The notes under the pieces are model-generated. The model had not been told where the DNA came from and did no database searches. It worked only from the letters and a program-made list of their open reading frames with translations. Position numbers and translations under genes: made by a program. 64,000 bases of DNA from Ruania rhizosphaerae (GTDB taxonomy: Bacteria > Actinomycetota > Actinomycetes > Actinomycetales > Beutenbergiaceae): positions 62,001 to 126,000 of the forward strand of contig NZ_VSMB01000002.1 of assembly GCF_009805705.1 (NCBI RefSeq), in the 5' to 3' direction. Shown one piece after another: positions 45,007 through 54,177 of the stretch; position 1 is the first letter of the stretch, and each line of letters opens with the position of its first letter.

Positions 45007-47099
45007 CAGGATTCCTTCCGGTCGTCGGTGTGCGCGACCGTCCGGCCGCCGACGATGTCGTAGCTCGTGCCGGCCACGTGCAGGCCGCGCAGCGCCGCCT
45101 GCGGATCGAGCCGGTCCACCCAGCCGTCGGCGGACACGCTCCCGTCCAGGCCGACGTGCACGCCGAAGATCCCGCCGATCACCAGCTCCACGAACGACCC
45201 GGCCGAGGAGCACGACCAGTCGATCAGATACGGGAACTGAGGCGGCGTCTTACGCGCTCCACCGTTGACCGGCGGCGCTGCCTCCTCCACGAAGTGCGCC
45301 TGCCCGGGCGGGCCCTGATTGGCGGTGCGCGCCAGGCCCGGCAGCCAGTCCGCCACGACCTCCGGGTGCCCGAGCGCGATCGCCGCCCGGGCCGAGTCCG
45401 GCGGCCAGGCGGGGTAGGCACCGTTCCACTGGTGGTCGGCCCGCAGCGAATAGCCCGCATCCGGGTCCGAGGGTGCGAGCGCCCGCATCCACGACGGTGT
45501 CCGCAGCTCGGTGTCGAAGAAGCGCACCATCTCCTCGCGCACCTGCTCCGGCAGATCCGCTGCGATGGTCGTGCCGACGGTGGCGAAGTCGTAGCAGTGC
45601 TTGGTGGGCACCAGAGTGCCGTCCGGTTGCCGGGCGTGGAAGTGGCCCGCCCCGGGGATGTAGAGCTCGCGCACGAGCGTCACCAGCTCTTCGGCTTCGG
45701 CCCGCAGCCGCGCGGCTTCGGCCGTCTCACCGTCCAGATCGGCGATCTCGGCCGCCGTCCGCAAGCACCACACATTGGCAGCGTTCAGGCTGGCGACCTC
45801 GTGCACGTAGGAGCTGACGCACTCGAGCAGGTTGTCGATCTCGCCGTAGTCGGCCAGGCCGCTGGCCGAGCGGAGGGTGTGCCAATGGCGGGCCCAGGAA
45901 CGCACGTGCTCACGCAAGGGGCGCGTGACGCCGTCGGGGGTGGTGAGCTCTTCATCCAGGAAAGCCCGGTCGCCGGTGAAGGCGAGGTAGTCCCGAACCA
46001 GTCGGGTCATGGCGTAGTGGTTGACCGAGTACCAGTAGCCGACCGGGCCGCCGGTGAGCCACTCGGTGCCGAAGTGCTGCTCGATGTCCAGGCCCACCCA
46101 GTGCGCGATCTGACGGCGCATCACGGCCGGGTCGAGTTGGGCGTGCACATGCGAGGAGAGGGAGTAGTCCCAGATGAACGTCGTGGTCTGCCAGTACCGG
46201 GGCATCAGGGTGTCGTAGGTGCGCCCGAGCACCGAGGCCGGGTTGTCCCGGCGGAACCAGAGCACCCCGACGGCGCCCCACCAGTAGAGCCTGCGCAGGT
46301 CCGCGTCGCTGGTGTCCAGGACCGGAAGTGCGCCGGAGAACTCAGGATTCGTCGGATCGAAGAGCGCAGCGAGCGAGGAGTTCCAGGACGCCTCGCTCTG
46401 CGCCAGGGCCTGCGAGGCGCCGGCCACCATCGCATCGGCCGCGGCCCGGGCGTGCTCCTCCTGTGCCGAGATCGCGTGCACGTAGTCCCAGGTGAGGCTC
46501 TGGCCGGCACCGACCATCACCGTCGCCTCCACCACGCGCGCTCCCCCGGGGATCACCTCGGCACCGTGGGGAACCACCAGCTCCTGCACGGCCCAGGCGC
46601 TGCCATCGGTGCCGGTGACCCGGGTTCCCGTACGCTGCACCCGGTTGGGTGCCTGCGGTGGCTCGGCCTGGCGCCACGGCGCGGCCTGCGTGACGGCGGA
46701 GGCCAGCCACACGCCGAGGCGCAACTGCCGCTCCTGTGCGGCCGTGTTGGTGACCTCGAGCCGCACGTGCACTCCTGGTTGCCCGGCGGGGCACACGGTC
46801 GCGGTGCGCAGCTCCCAGCCCTCGATCGTGGTGCGGCGGTCCACCCGGTCCGGGCGCCACCGGGTGTGGACCGGTTGCCCGTAGGACCGGGCCAGCCGCC
46901 CCCCGAGGTAGAGCTGCCCGGTGATCGTGTCCCCCTGAGCCACGGGTGGCACGTTGAGGCTGCGGACAGCGAGCACGTCGTGGTCGACCTGGGCGGTGGC
47001 CCAGTGGTTGGTCAGCCCGGGCGGATTGACCATGTCGTCGAAGGCGTCGAGCACCTCCTCGGATGCGAGGTCGGCGCAGGTGGGGATGAGCGGGTTCAT
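45006..47099 (-). CDS. Six-hairpin glycosidase-like protein
   Basis: 697 residues from the ATG at 47099. An N-terminal beta domain of about 250 residues (DHDVLAVRSLNVPPVAQGD) precedes an alpha/alpha barrel with YWQTTTFIWDYSLSSHVHAQ, LADYGEIDNLLECVSSYVHE and QWNGAYPAWPPDSARAAIALG. Acidic residues in FIWDY and ADYGEID are candidate catalysts. I could not assign a numbered GH family. There is no signal peptide, so it likely acts on imported oligosaccharides in the cytoplasm. Confidence 0.72.
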   Translation of the reverse strand: MNPLIPTCADLASEEVLDAFDDMVNPPGLTNHWATAQVDHDVLAVRSLNVPPVAQGDTITGQLYLGGRLARSYGQPVHTRWRPDRVDRRTTIEGWELRTATVCPAGQPGVHVRLEVTNTAAQERQLRLGVWLASAVTQAAPWRQAEPPQAPNRVQRTGTRVTGTDGSAWAVQELVVPHGAEVIPGGARVVEATVMVGAGQSLTWDYVHAISAQEEHARAAADAMVAGASQALAQSEASWNSSLAALFDPTNPEFSGALPVLDTSDADLRRLYWWGAVGVLWFRRDNPASVLGRTYDTLMPRYWQTTTFIWDYSLSSHVHAQLDPAVMRRQIAHWVGLDIEQHFGTEWLTGGPVGYWYSVNHYAMTRLVRDYLAFTGDRAFLDEELTTPDGVTRPLREHVRSWARHWHTLRSASGLADYGEIDNLLECVSSYVHEVASLNAANVWCLRTAAEIADLDGETAEAARLRAEAEELVTLVRELYIPGAGHFHARQPDGTLVPTKHCYDFATVGTTIAADLPEQVREEMVRFFDTELRTPSWMRALAPSDPDAGYSLRADHQWNGAYPAWPPDSARAAIALGHPEVVADWLPGLARTANQGPPGQAHFVEEAAPPVNGGARKTPPQFPYLIDWSCSSAGSFVELVIGGIFGVHVGLDGSVSADGWVDRLDPQAALRGLHVAGTSYDIVGGRTVAHTDDRKES

Positions 47100-47110
47100 G
47101 GGTCTCGCAA

Positions 47111-48076
47111 TCACGTGAGCAGGTCGGTGAGCCAGGCGGCCAGGTGCGCGTCGTCGTCGGCACCTCCCGCCTCGTGGCCGTTCCACGGCCACACCCGCAG
47201 CTCGGGGGCGGTGGGCAGGGCGTTGATCGCCCCGAAGATTCCCGACGGCGGGCAGGTGGCATCCATCAGCCCCACCGAGACCCAGGCCGGGCAGGCGATC
47301 CGGGGCGCCAGGTGGGAGATGTCGATGTGTTCGAGTACGGACAGCACCTGCTCAGCCATGCCGCGGTGGACCGACAGGTACCCGGCGAGCTCACCGTAGG
47401 GCGGCAGATCGGTGAGCGAGGCGGCACGAGCGATTCCGCACAGGAACGGTGCCCGGGCCGCAGTGGCAGCCACCTGCGGGTGCAGAGCGGCCGCGGCCAG
47501 GGCGAGCGCGCCGCCCTGACTGTGCCCGACCGTCGCGATCCGGTCCGGGTCTGCTCCGGGCAGGTGCCGGACGGCGTCCACGGCACGGACCGCATCGGCG
47601 ATCAGCCGGCGGAAGTACAGGTGGCCGGGGTGGTCCACCCCGCGGGTGAGCATCCCAGGAGCGGCCGGGCCGGACCCGTGCGGGTCGGCTGTCGCACCGG
47701 TGTTCCAGGTACTGCCCTGCCCTCGCGTGTCCATGACCAGCTGCGCAAACCCATGGCTGACCCAGTGCAGCCGCTCATGCACGAGTCCGCGGCCGCCGCC
47801 GTAGCCGAGCATCTCGATCACGGCCGGGCGCGGCCCCGGCACACCTCGCGGAAGCAGCCACCATGCCTTCACCGGCTCGCCCGCGAAGCCGGGAAAGGTG
47901 ACGTCGTAGGCGTCAACGGTCATCAAACCCGAGGACGTGGGCAGGCACTCCACCTCTGCGCCGGCCGAGCGAGCCTCACTGAGAGTGCGGTCCCAGAAAT
48001 CCTCCAGGCCCGCTGGTGCTGGGCGCGGGTTCCGGTAGGTGTGCAGCTGGTCGAGCGGCAGGTCGAACAGGGCCAT
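47111..48076 (-). CDS. CE7-type acetyl esterase
   Basis: 321 residues of the acetyl-xylan esterase/cephalosporin-C deacetylase family. It has DTRGQGST (the RGQ signature), the nucleophile elbow GHSQGGALAL, an aspartate in GLMDATCPPSG and a histidine in NGHEAGG. These enzymes remove acetyl groups from small sugars inside the cell. It lacks a signal peptide and overlaps the dehydratase stop by one base, placing deacetylation with intracellular sugar breakdown. Confidence 0.92.
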   Translation of the reverse strand: MALFDLPLDQLHTYRNPRPAPAGLEDFWDRTLSEARSAGAEVECLPTSSGLMTVDAYDVTFPGFAGEPVKAWWLLPRGVPGPRPAVIEMLGYGGGRGLVHERLHWVSHGFAQLVMDTRGQGSTWNTGATADPHGSGPAAPGMLTRGVDHPGHLYFRRLIADAVRAVDAVRHLPGADPDRIATVGHSQGGALALAAAALHPQVAATAARAPFLCGIARAASLTDLPPYGELAGYLSVHRGMAEQVLSVLEHIDISHLAPRIACPAWVSVGLMDATCPPSGIFGAINALPTAPELRVWPWNGHEAGGADDDAHLAAWLTDLLT

Positions 48077-49338
48077 CAGCGCCTCGCGTACTCGGCCGCG
48101 AGCGCCTCCGGCAGGCGGTCCTCGCGCGGGTCGGCGAAGGAGGTGTTCGGAAGCAGCGGGTACCAGCCCGGGCGGCCGGGGTCGCGGTCATAGGGGTAGT
48201 CACCGAGCTCGCGGTACAGCTCGGCGTACTCGGCCACCTTGTCCCGGTCGAGCTTCACTCCGAGCCCGGGTTCGGTGGGGACTGTCATCTTCCCGTTCAC
48301 GTACGGGCGTTTGCCGCCCTGCACGACGTCGTCGAGCAGGTGGTGGTAGTGCGCGTCGGCCGCGTAGGTCAGGTTCGGTACTGCAGCACCCAGGTGCAGC
48401 ATGGTGGCAAGCTGGATGCCGAGCTCGCCGGAGGAATGCACAGCCACCCCGAGGGAGAAGGCCTCGCAGATGGCGGCGGCCTTCAGGCAGGGCCGGATCC
48501 CTCCCCAGAAGGTGGTGTCGAGCAGGACGACGTCGACGGCCGGGTTGAGGATGGTGGTGGCCAGCTGCTCGGTATTGACGACCACGGTGTTGGTGGCGAG
48601 CAGGATGTGGGTGTTCTCGCGTACCTGCCGCATTCCCGGCAGCGAGTAGACCGGATCCTCGAGGTAGTCGTTGGGCAGATCCTCGATCGCCTTCGCGAAC
48701 CGGATCGACTCCCCCACGCTCAGGGCCCCGTTCGGGTCGTAGCGCAGCTTGTCCGCCGGTCCCATCGCCTCGGCGAGCGCCTGGTAGCCCGCCAGTTCGT
48801 GGTCGGTGTCGAAGACGCCACCCTTGAGCTTGTGCACCCGGAATCCGTGATCCTCCCGCAGGCGTTGCGCCTCGGCGACGAGCTGCTCGTTCGTTCGTAC
48901 CTCACCGGTGCCGTCCGGGCCCGGATAGCGGTAGAAGAGGTAGGAGGCGAACTCCACCTCCTCGCGCACCTTCCCGCCGAGCAGGGCGTGCACGGGCAGG
49001 CCCGCCTGCTGGCCCACGAGATCGAGGCAGGCGAACTCGATCGCGGCGAGCAGTTGGGTGCGGTTGTTGTACAGGCTCGCTGTCGGGTTGGCGATCATGA
49101 ACCGCAACGCCTCGGTGTCGGCGGGATCGTGCCCCACCAGGTAGTCGGTCAAGCCCGTGACCGCGGCCTCGGCACTCTGTCCGCCGCCGCCGAGCTCACC
49201 GAGGCCGATCAGGCCGTTGTCGGCCTCCACCTCCACGATGGTGCGTACGAACCGACCCCAGTGGGCACCGTTGGAGTGACGCAACGGTGCCTCCAGCGGG
49301 ACAGTCACGGTCGTGGCCCGGATGGCGGCGATCTTCAT
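48076..49338 (-). CDS. Enolase-superfamily sugar-acid dehydratase (mandelate racemase/glucarate dehydratase-like)
   Basis: 420 residues with the capping domain plus TIM barrel of the superfamily. Catalytic candidates are K170-x-K172 in HKLKGG, metal ligands in RYDPNGA and LEDPVY, and H300 in AVHSSGELG. These enzymes remove water from aldonic or aldaric acids to give 2-keto-3-deoxy acids. Which acid is used is unknown. Its ATG overlaps the SDR gene stop by four bases. Confidence 0.88.
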   Translation of the reverse strand: MKIAAIRATTVTVPLEAPLRHSNGAHWGRFVRTIVEVEADNGLIGLGELGGGGQSAEAAVTGLTDYLVGHDPADTEALRFMIANPTASLYNNRTQLLAAIEFACLDLVGQQAGLPVHALLGGKVREEVEFASYLFYRYPGPDGTGEVRTNEQLVAEAQRLREDHGFRVHKLKGGVFDTDHELAGYQALAEAMGPADKLRYDPNGALSVGESIRFAKAIEDLPNDYLEDPVYSLPGMRQVRENTHILLATNTVVVNTEQLATTILNPAVDVVLLDTTFWGGIRPCLKAAAICEAFSLGVAVHSSGELGIQLATMLHLGAAVPNLTYAADAHYHHLLDDVVQGGKRPYVNGKMTVPTEPGLGVKLDRDKVAEYAELYRELGDYPYDRDPGRPGWYPLLPNTSFADPREDRLPEALAAEYARR

Positions 49339-50162
49339 GAGTCCTCCTTGCCGAGCGCGACGGCATTGCCCGCCGTGAGCCCGCCGTCCACCTTCACGTC
49401 CGCACCGGTCACGAACGACGACCTGTCGCTGAGCAGGTAGGCGACGACGTCACCCACCTCCTCGGGGCGTGCGACCCGGCCGAGGGGGTGCGCACGGCCC
49501 CAGTCGGCCACGATCGCGTCGACGGCTGCAGGATCTGCCGCACCCTCGCCCGCGACCTGCAGTCCAGCCGCCCACCGCAGCATCGGCGTATCGACCGACC
49601 CTGGGCAGACGGCGTTCACCCGGATCCCGTCGGCGGCATGGTCGATGGCCATCGCCCGGGTCAGCGAGAGCAGCGCACCCTTGGTGGCGGAATAGGCGGC
49701 GACCTGCTGCTGGGCGACGTAGGCCTGAACAGAGGACACCAGTACGACCGCTCCGCCGCCACCATCGCGGATCAGTGGCACGGCCAGATGCGCCGCCAGA
49801 AAGGCGCCACGGACGTTGACTGCCATCACCCGGTCGAAAGTGGCCATCGCGTCCTCGTCCGCGACCGTGCCATACGTCTGGATACCGGCCGCACAGACCA
49901 GGCCCTGGACGGGCTCGCCACGGTGAGCTGCGTCGTCGGCGATCGTGGCGAAAGCCCGGCGCATCGATGCCGCCTCGGTGACGTCCGCCACCACGGGCAC
50001 GACCTGCTCAGGTGTGCCGGCGGACAGCGCCGTCACACCACCGACGTCACGGTCGAGGGCGTAGACGCGGCGGCCCTCATCGGTGAGCCGGCCGACCACG
50101 CCTGCGCCGATCCCGGCACCTGCGCCGGTCACGATCACCGATCCGGTGTGGGTGTCTGTCAC
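49335..50162 (-). CDS. Short-chain dehydrogenase/reductase
   Basis: 275 residues. The NAD(P) motif is [13 protein letters not shown], with VSSVQAY and the catalytic YSATKGA. A C-terminal [19 protein letters not shown] and KVDGGLTAG are typical of classical SDRs. In this locus it could oxidise a sugar to a lactone or act on a keto acid. It begins 9 bases after the permease stop. Confidence 0.92.
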   Translation of the reverse strand: MTDTHTGSVIVTGAGAGIGAGVVGRLTDEGRRVYALDRDVGGVTALSAGTPEQVVPVVADVTEAASMRRAFATIADDAAHRGEPVQGLVCAAGIQTYGTVADEDAMATFDRVMAVNVRGAFLAAHLAVPLIRDGGGGAVVLVSSVQAYVAQQQVAAYSATKGALLSLTRAMAIDHAADGIRVNAVCPGSVDTPMLRWAAGLQVAGEGAADPAAVDAIVADWGRAHPLGRVARPEEVGDVVAYLLSDRSSFVTGADVKVDGGLTAGNAVALGKEDS

Positions 50163-50171
50163 GAGAACCTC

Positions 50172-50981
50172 CTAGAACTGGCCGAGGGAGAGGCCGCGGG
50201 TGAATACACGCTGGGTCGCGAGGAAGAGCACCACGGTGGGCAATGAGACCAGCAGACCACCGGCCAGCACGGTCGACATGGCAGACCCGCCGTAGGTGGA
50301 CTGCAGGGCCGAGAGCGCGGTGATGATGGGGCGTACCTCAGCCGATTGGGTGAGTGTGAGGCCGAGGAGCAGGTCGTTCCAGATGAACGTGGCCTGCAGG
50401 ATGAACACGGCGATCAGCGCCGGCAGGGCCATCGGCAGGTAGATGGCGACGAAGATCCGCAGCGTGGAGGCGCCGTCCACCACGGCGGCCTCGAAGACCT
50501 GGTGGGCGATCCCGGTGAAGAAGTTGCGCATCACGAACGCCGAGAACGGAACCGCGATCACCGTGTACACGAGGATCATTCCGATGCGGGTGTTGAACAG
50601 GCCCGTCTCGGCGTAGCCGACGAAGAGCGGCATCAGGATCATCTGCAGCGGGAAGATCGAGGACGCGAAGATCACCACGAACCAGGCGAAGCCGTGCCGC
50701 AGCCGCAGCGCGACGATCGAGAATCCGGCCGCAGCGCCGACGATGACCGCGATCAGTGGGGAGACGATCGCGTAGGTGGCGGTGGAGAGCAGGCCGCCGG
50801 AGAGCTTGCCGCGTTCGAAAGCCTCGGCGAAGTTGGCCCACAGTCCTGCGAGCGTGCCCGGTTCCCACAGCCCGTAGTCGCCGAACTCGGCCGGCAACTT
50901 GGAGGCGTTGGCGAGCAGCAGGTACACCGGCACGAGCCAGAGGACGCCGAGGATCCCGAGAATGAGTCGTCGCAATGCCAT
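50172..50981 (-). CDS. Sugar ABC transporter permease (MalG type)
   Basis: 269 residues with six membrane helices. The EAA loop, which contacts the ATPase, reads EAAVVDGASTLRIFVAIYLPMALPAL. CUT1-family permeases carry oligosaccharides. It follows the MalF-type gene by one base. No ATPase gene is present, so a shared MsiK/MsmK-type ATPase encoded elsewhere is expected. Confidence 0.94.
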   Translation of the reverse strand: MALRRLILGILGVLWLVPVYLLLANASKLPAEFGDYGLWEPGTLAGLWANFAEAFERGKLSGGLLSTATYAIVSPLIAVIVGAAAGFSIVALRLRHGFAWFVVIFASSIFPLQMILMPLFVGYAETGLFNTRIGMILVYTVIAVPFSAFVMRNFFTGIAHQVFEAAVVDGASTLRIFVAIYLPMALPALIAVFILQATFIWNDLLLGLTLTQSAEVRPIITALSALQSTYGGSAMSTVLAGGLLVSLPTVVLFLATQRVFTRGLSLGQF

Positions 50982-50982
50982 C

Positions 50983-51900
50983 TCATGCCCCCCGGGAGTC
51001 GGCGAGCTGACGGCGCAGGTACAGGATGGAGGCCAGCACCGTCACCACGGTCAGGAACAGGGCCACGGCGGCGCCGAGCCCGTAGGAGTTGTTCACGAAC
51101 GTCTCCTTGAACATGGTCAGCGCGAGGGTCTCCGAGACCCGTCCCGGACCGCCCTTGGTCATGCCCCAGATGACGTCGAACGTCTTGAGGCTGCCGACGA
51201 TCGCCAACCCCACCACGACCGTGGTCAGCGGGGCGAGCATCGGCCAGGTCATGGTGCGAAAGAGCGTGAATCCGCTGGCGCCGTCCACCCGGGCCGCCTC
51301 GATCGGCTCCTTCGGGATGGACTGCAGGCCGATGCCGAAGAGCAGCGCGTTGACGCCGGCGCCCTGCCAGGTGGAGGCGCCGATCATCACGAAGGTGTTG
51401 AGCGGTCCGTCCAGCAGCCATCGCAGCTCCGAACCCGGCAGGTGCAGAAACTCCAGAGCCTGACTGAGCGCGCCGTTCGTCTGGAGCACGAAGGACCAGA
51501 TCACTCCGACGGCGACCCCGGAGACGGCGTACGGGATCAGGAACGGCAGCCGGAACCAGGTGGCTCTCGGCATGCCGTGAGTGAGCGTGGCGATGAGCAG
51601 ACCCAGGCCGACGGGGAGGGCGATCGTGCCGACCACCCAGAACAGCGTGTTGCGGATCGAGGTGAGGAACTCCGGATCGGCGAACATCTCCCGGTAGTTC
51701 TCGAGCCCGACCCAGGTCGGATCACCGAGACCGTTGTACTCGGTGAAGCTGATGTAGGTGGTCCAGATGAACGGTAGGTACAGCACCACGGCCACGAGCA
51801 GCACTGACGGCGCTACGAAGCCGATACTCGAGAGCCGGTAGGCGTTCTTCGGCCGGCTGGCAGCCTGCAGCTCGGCCTGCCGGGGGGTGGGCATGGTCAC
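50983..51900 (-). CDS. Sugar ABC transporter permease (MalF type)
   Basis: 305 residues with six membrane helices after a charged N-terminus. The EAA motif reads EAARVDGASGFTLFRTMTWPMLAP. It pairs with the following MalG-type permease to form the channel for a CUT1 importer and lies 92 bases after the binding-protein gene. Confidence 0.94.
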   Translation of the reverse strand: MTMPTPRQAELQAASRPKNAYRLSSIGFVAPSVLLVAVVLYLPFIWTTYISFTEYNGLGDPTWVGLENYREMFADPEFLTSIRNTLFWVVGTIALPVGLGLLIATLTHGMPRATWFRLPFLIPYAVSGVAVGVIWSFVLQTNGALSQALEFLHLPGSELRWLLDGPLNTFVMIGASTWQGAGVNALLFGIGLQSIPKEPIEAARVDGASGFTLFRTMTWPMLAPLTTVVVGLAIVGSLKTFDVIWGMTKGGPGRVSETLALTMFKETFVNNSYGLGAAVALFLTVVTVLASILYLRRQLADSRGA

Positions 51901-51992
51901 GGCGGGGTCTCCTCCTTGAGAGCGGCCGGGGCAGGGAGTGTCCGGGTGCCGGGCCGGATGGTCCGGCCCGGCACCGCAGCTGGTCTGGACCG

Positions 51993-53291
51993 TCAGCCCT
52001 GGTCGGCCCAGTGCGCGTCGGCCTCGGCCTGGATGGCTTCCAGGTGCCCCATCGGGTCGTCATTGTTGGTGACGAACGCGCCGAACTCCTCCGCCGCCAC
52101 CGTGTAGATCGGCGTCGGGGTCGCTTCCAGGTAGCGGCGCAGCTGCTGATAGCCGTCCCCGGTGACCTGGGCGGTGATCTCTGCGAGCGCCTCGTCCGTC
52201 ACGGTCGCGTTCGGGTTGAACGAGACGTCGCCGCGAGAGTCGCTCCAGGCGGACTGTGCGTCCGTTCCCATCCACCAGGCGCTGTAGTCGAGGGCAGCCT
52301 GTTCGTTCTCGCTGTCGGTGCCCACGCACAGCGGTCCGGTCTCGACGACGACGGGGGTGTCAGCCAGGCCGGGGTCGACGCTGGGCAGGACGAACATCCC
52401 GTAGTCCTCGCCGGAGACCATCCCCAGGTCGGTGAGCTGACCGGTGAAGAATGTGCCGAAGTAGGCCATCGCGGTCTCACCGGTCTGCAGCAGCGTCTGC
52501 GGGTCGGTCGTCACGCCCGGGTCGATGAAGTAGCCATCAGACTGCATCTGATGCCAGGTCTCCATGGCCTCGACCACTGTCGGGTCGGTGTAGGAGACCG
52601 ACCCATCGGACAGGCCGTCGTACGCCTCGGGGTCCATCCCGGCAAGGATCGCCTGGAACCAGACGAACTCGAAGATGATGTTCATCTGGTGCAGGGGAAC
52701 CACCCCGGCATCGACGAGCGTGTCGGCGACCGCGGTGAACTCCTCCCACGTGCTGGGCACGTCCAGTCCGTGCTCGTCGAAGACGGCCTGGTTGTAGTAG
52801 ATGACCCAGTAGACGACGTTGAGCGGCACGCAGTACTGCTTGCCGTCGTAGGTGTAGTTCGCGGCCAGATCCTCACTCACATAGCCGTCGGCGATCGCCT
52901 GGTCCCAGATGTCGGTGGTCTCAGCCACCAGGCCCTGCTCGACCAGTTCGCCGAGTCGATCCCCGGTGTGCCAGGTGAACAGATCGGGTCGCTCATCGGT
53001 GCGGAAGGACTGTTTGATGAACGCGTCGTAGGCGGTCGGGTCGGAGTAGCCGGTGAACGACAGCTGCGGGGCGAGGCCATCCGAGGCGGTGTTCATGTCC
53101 TCGAAGGAGGGTTCCCAGGCAGCCTTGTCGGTGAAGAAGTCCAGGGTGACCTCGGCGCTGCTGCCGTCGTCACCGTTTCCGCCTCCGCTTCCGCCATCGC
53201 CCGGCTCGGGGTCATCGCCGCCGGAGCATGCGGACAGGGCGAGGGCTGCCCCGGTGAGCAGGGCGAGGCCGGTCGTGGTTCTGCTTCTCAT
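51993..53291 (-). CDS. Extracellular sugar-binding lipoprotein
   Basis: 432 residues. A signal peptide ends in the lipobox ALSAC, with the lipid-bearing C22, followed by an acidic glycine-rich linker (SGGDDPEPGDGGSGGG). The remainder is the type 1 solute-binding fold of CUT1 importers (LDFFTDKAAWEPSFE start, EEFTAVADTLVDAG, later GETAMAYFG). It sets substrate specificity for the two following permeases. The ligand cannot be inferred from sequence. Confidence 0.92.
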   Translation of the reverse strand: MRSRTTTGLALLTGAALALSACSGGDDPEPGDGGSGGGNGDDGSSAEVTLDFFTDKAAWEPSFEDMNTASDGLAPQLSFTGYSDPTAYDAFIKQSFRTDERPDLFTWHTGDRLGELVEQGLVAETTDIWDQAIADGYVSEDLAANYTYDGKQYCVPLNVVYWVIYYNQAVFDEHGLDVPSTWEEFTAVADTLVDAGVVPLHQMNIIFEFVWFQAILAGMDPEAYDGLSDGSVSYTDPTVVEAMETWHQMQSDGYFIDPGVTTDPQTLLQTGETAMAYFGTFFTGQLTDLGMVSGEDYGMFVLPSVDPGLADTPVVVETGPLCVGTDSENEQAALDYSAWWMGTDAQSAWSDSRGDVSFNPNATVTDEALAEITAQVTGDGYQQLRRYLEATPTPIYTVAAEEFGAFVTNNDDPMGHLEAIQAEADAHWADQG

Positions 53292-53393
53292 GTGTCTGAC
53301 ACCTCTTCGTGTGAGCGGACGTGGATGGGTTCGCTGGACTACCGCCGTGGCGTCCGGCCCCGGCAGTGGTGTGGATGTGGTGTGGTCGCGAGC

Positions 53394-54089
53394 TCAGCGA
53401 CGCCGGGCTCGGATCACCTCGACGACGTGGTCGAGGTGGGAGTAGGCGGCGTCACGGGCCGCCTCGGGTTCGCCGCGCCGCACGCAGTCGGCGAGGTGGG
53501 CATGTTCGGCGTGGTCATCGTCGGCGTCGCCGTGCAGACGAAGGATCTCGCGCTGGTCCTCGGCGTGGATCAGCACGATGGAGTCCAGCACCTCCACGAG
53601 CACGCTGTTCCCGCCGGCTGCGGCCACGGCCCGGTGGAAGTCGAGGTTGGTCAGCCACAGGCGGTCGTCCCCGGAGGCGATCTGGGCCTGCGCCTGGGCG
53701 AGCGTCTCGTCCATGAGCGCAATCCCCGCCGGGTCACGAACCTCGGCAGCGAGCATCGCCAGTGAAGGTTCGATCTGCCGGCGCGCCTCCAGCAGCTCGA
53801 CCAGCTGATCGGCGTCGGGGCGCGACTGCAGCGGGTTGGCGAGGACTCGCCGTCCGGCGTTCGGTCCGACGTAGATGCCGGACCCGTGCCGGAAGTCGAC
53901 CATACCGAGACCTTCCAGGCGGCGCAGGGCTTCTCGCATCGTCGGAACGGCGACGTCGAACCGGGCGGCGAGCGCCTTCACCGACTCCAGCGGATCGCCC
54001 GTGCGCAGTCCTTCGCTCTCCACGAGGGCGACGACCGCCTGCGCCAGGTCGCTGGAGAGCGTGCGCCGAAGGGAATGAACCGAAGTCAT
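53394..54089 (-). CDS. GntR-family regulator, FadR/FCD subgroup
   Basis: 231 residues. The N-terminal winged helix reads ESVKALAARFDVAVPTMREALRRLEGLGMV with the wing GSGIYVG. The C-terminal FCD domain carries the histidines and acids of the usual metal/ligand pocket (FHRAVAAAGG, EHAHLADCV, SHLDHV). It probably senses a sugar acid or related metabolite and controls this locus. A palindromic site lies two bases before its ATG, consistent with autoregulation. Confidence 0.93.
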   Translation of the reverse strand: MTSVHSLRRTLSSDLAQAVVALVESEGLRTGDPLESVKALAARFDVAVPTMREALRRLEGLGMVDFRHGSGIYVGPNAGRRVLANPLQSRPDADQLVELLEARRQIEPSLAMLAAEVRDPAGIALMDETLAQAQAQIASGDDRLWLTNLDFHRAVAAAGGNSVLVEVLDSIVLIHAEDQREILRLHGDADDDHAEHAHLADCVRRGEPEAARDAAYSHLDHVVEVIRARRR

Positions 54090-54090
54090 A

Positions 54091-54109
54091 AAGTCATCTA
54101 ATCACTTGA
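54091..54109. promoter_or_regulatory. Putative GntR operator in front of its own gene
   Basis: AAGTCATCTAATCACTTGA, an imperfect palindrome of the form AAGTnATnnnATnACTT, 17/19 identical to the site at 55371. It ends two bases before the regulator start codon, where bound protein would block initiation. Confidence 0.65.
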
Positions 54110-54129
54110 GGACGGAGTTGGCAAGGTGC

Positions 54130-54170
54130 CACCGATCGTCGCTCAGCGCGACTGTGAACGACGATCGGTG
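54130..54170 (-). terminator. 12-bp hairpin after the secreted propeller gene
   Basis: CACCGATCGTCG (54130-54141) and its exact complement (54159-54170) enclose a 17-base loop. It starts seven bases past the stop of the upstream minus-strand gene and separates it from the regulator. No T-tract follows. Confidence 0.65.
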
Positions 54171-54177
54171 ACGCGTA

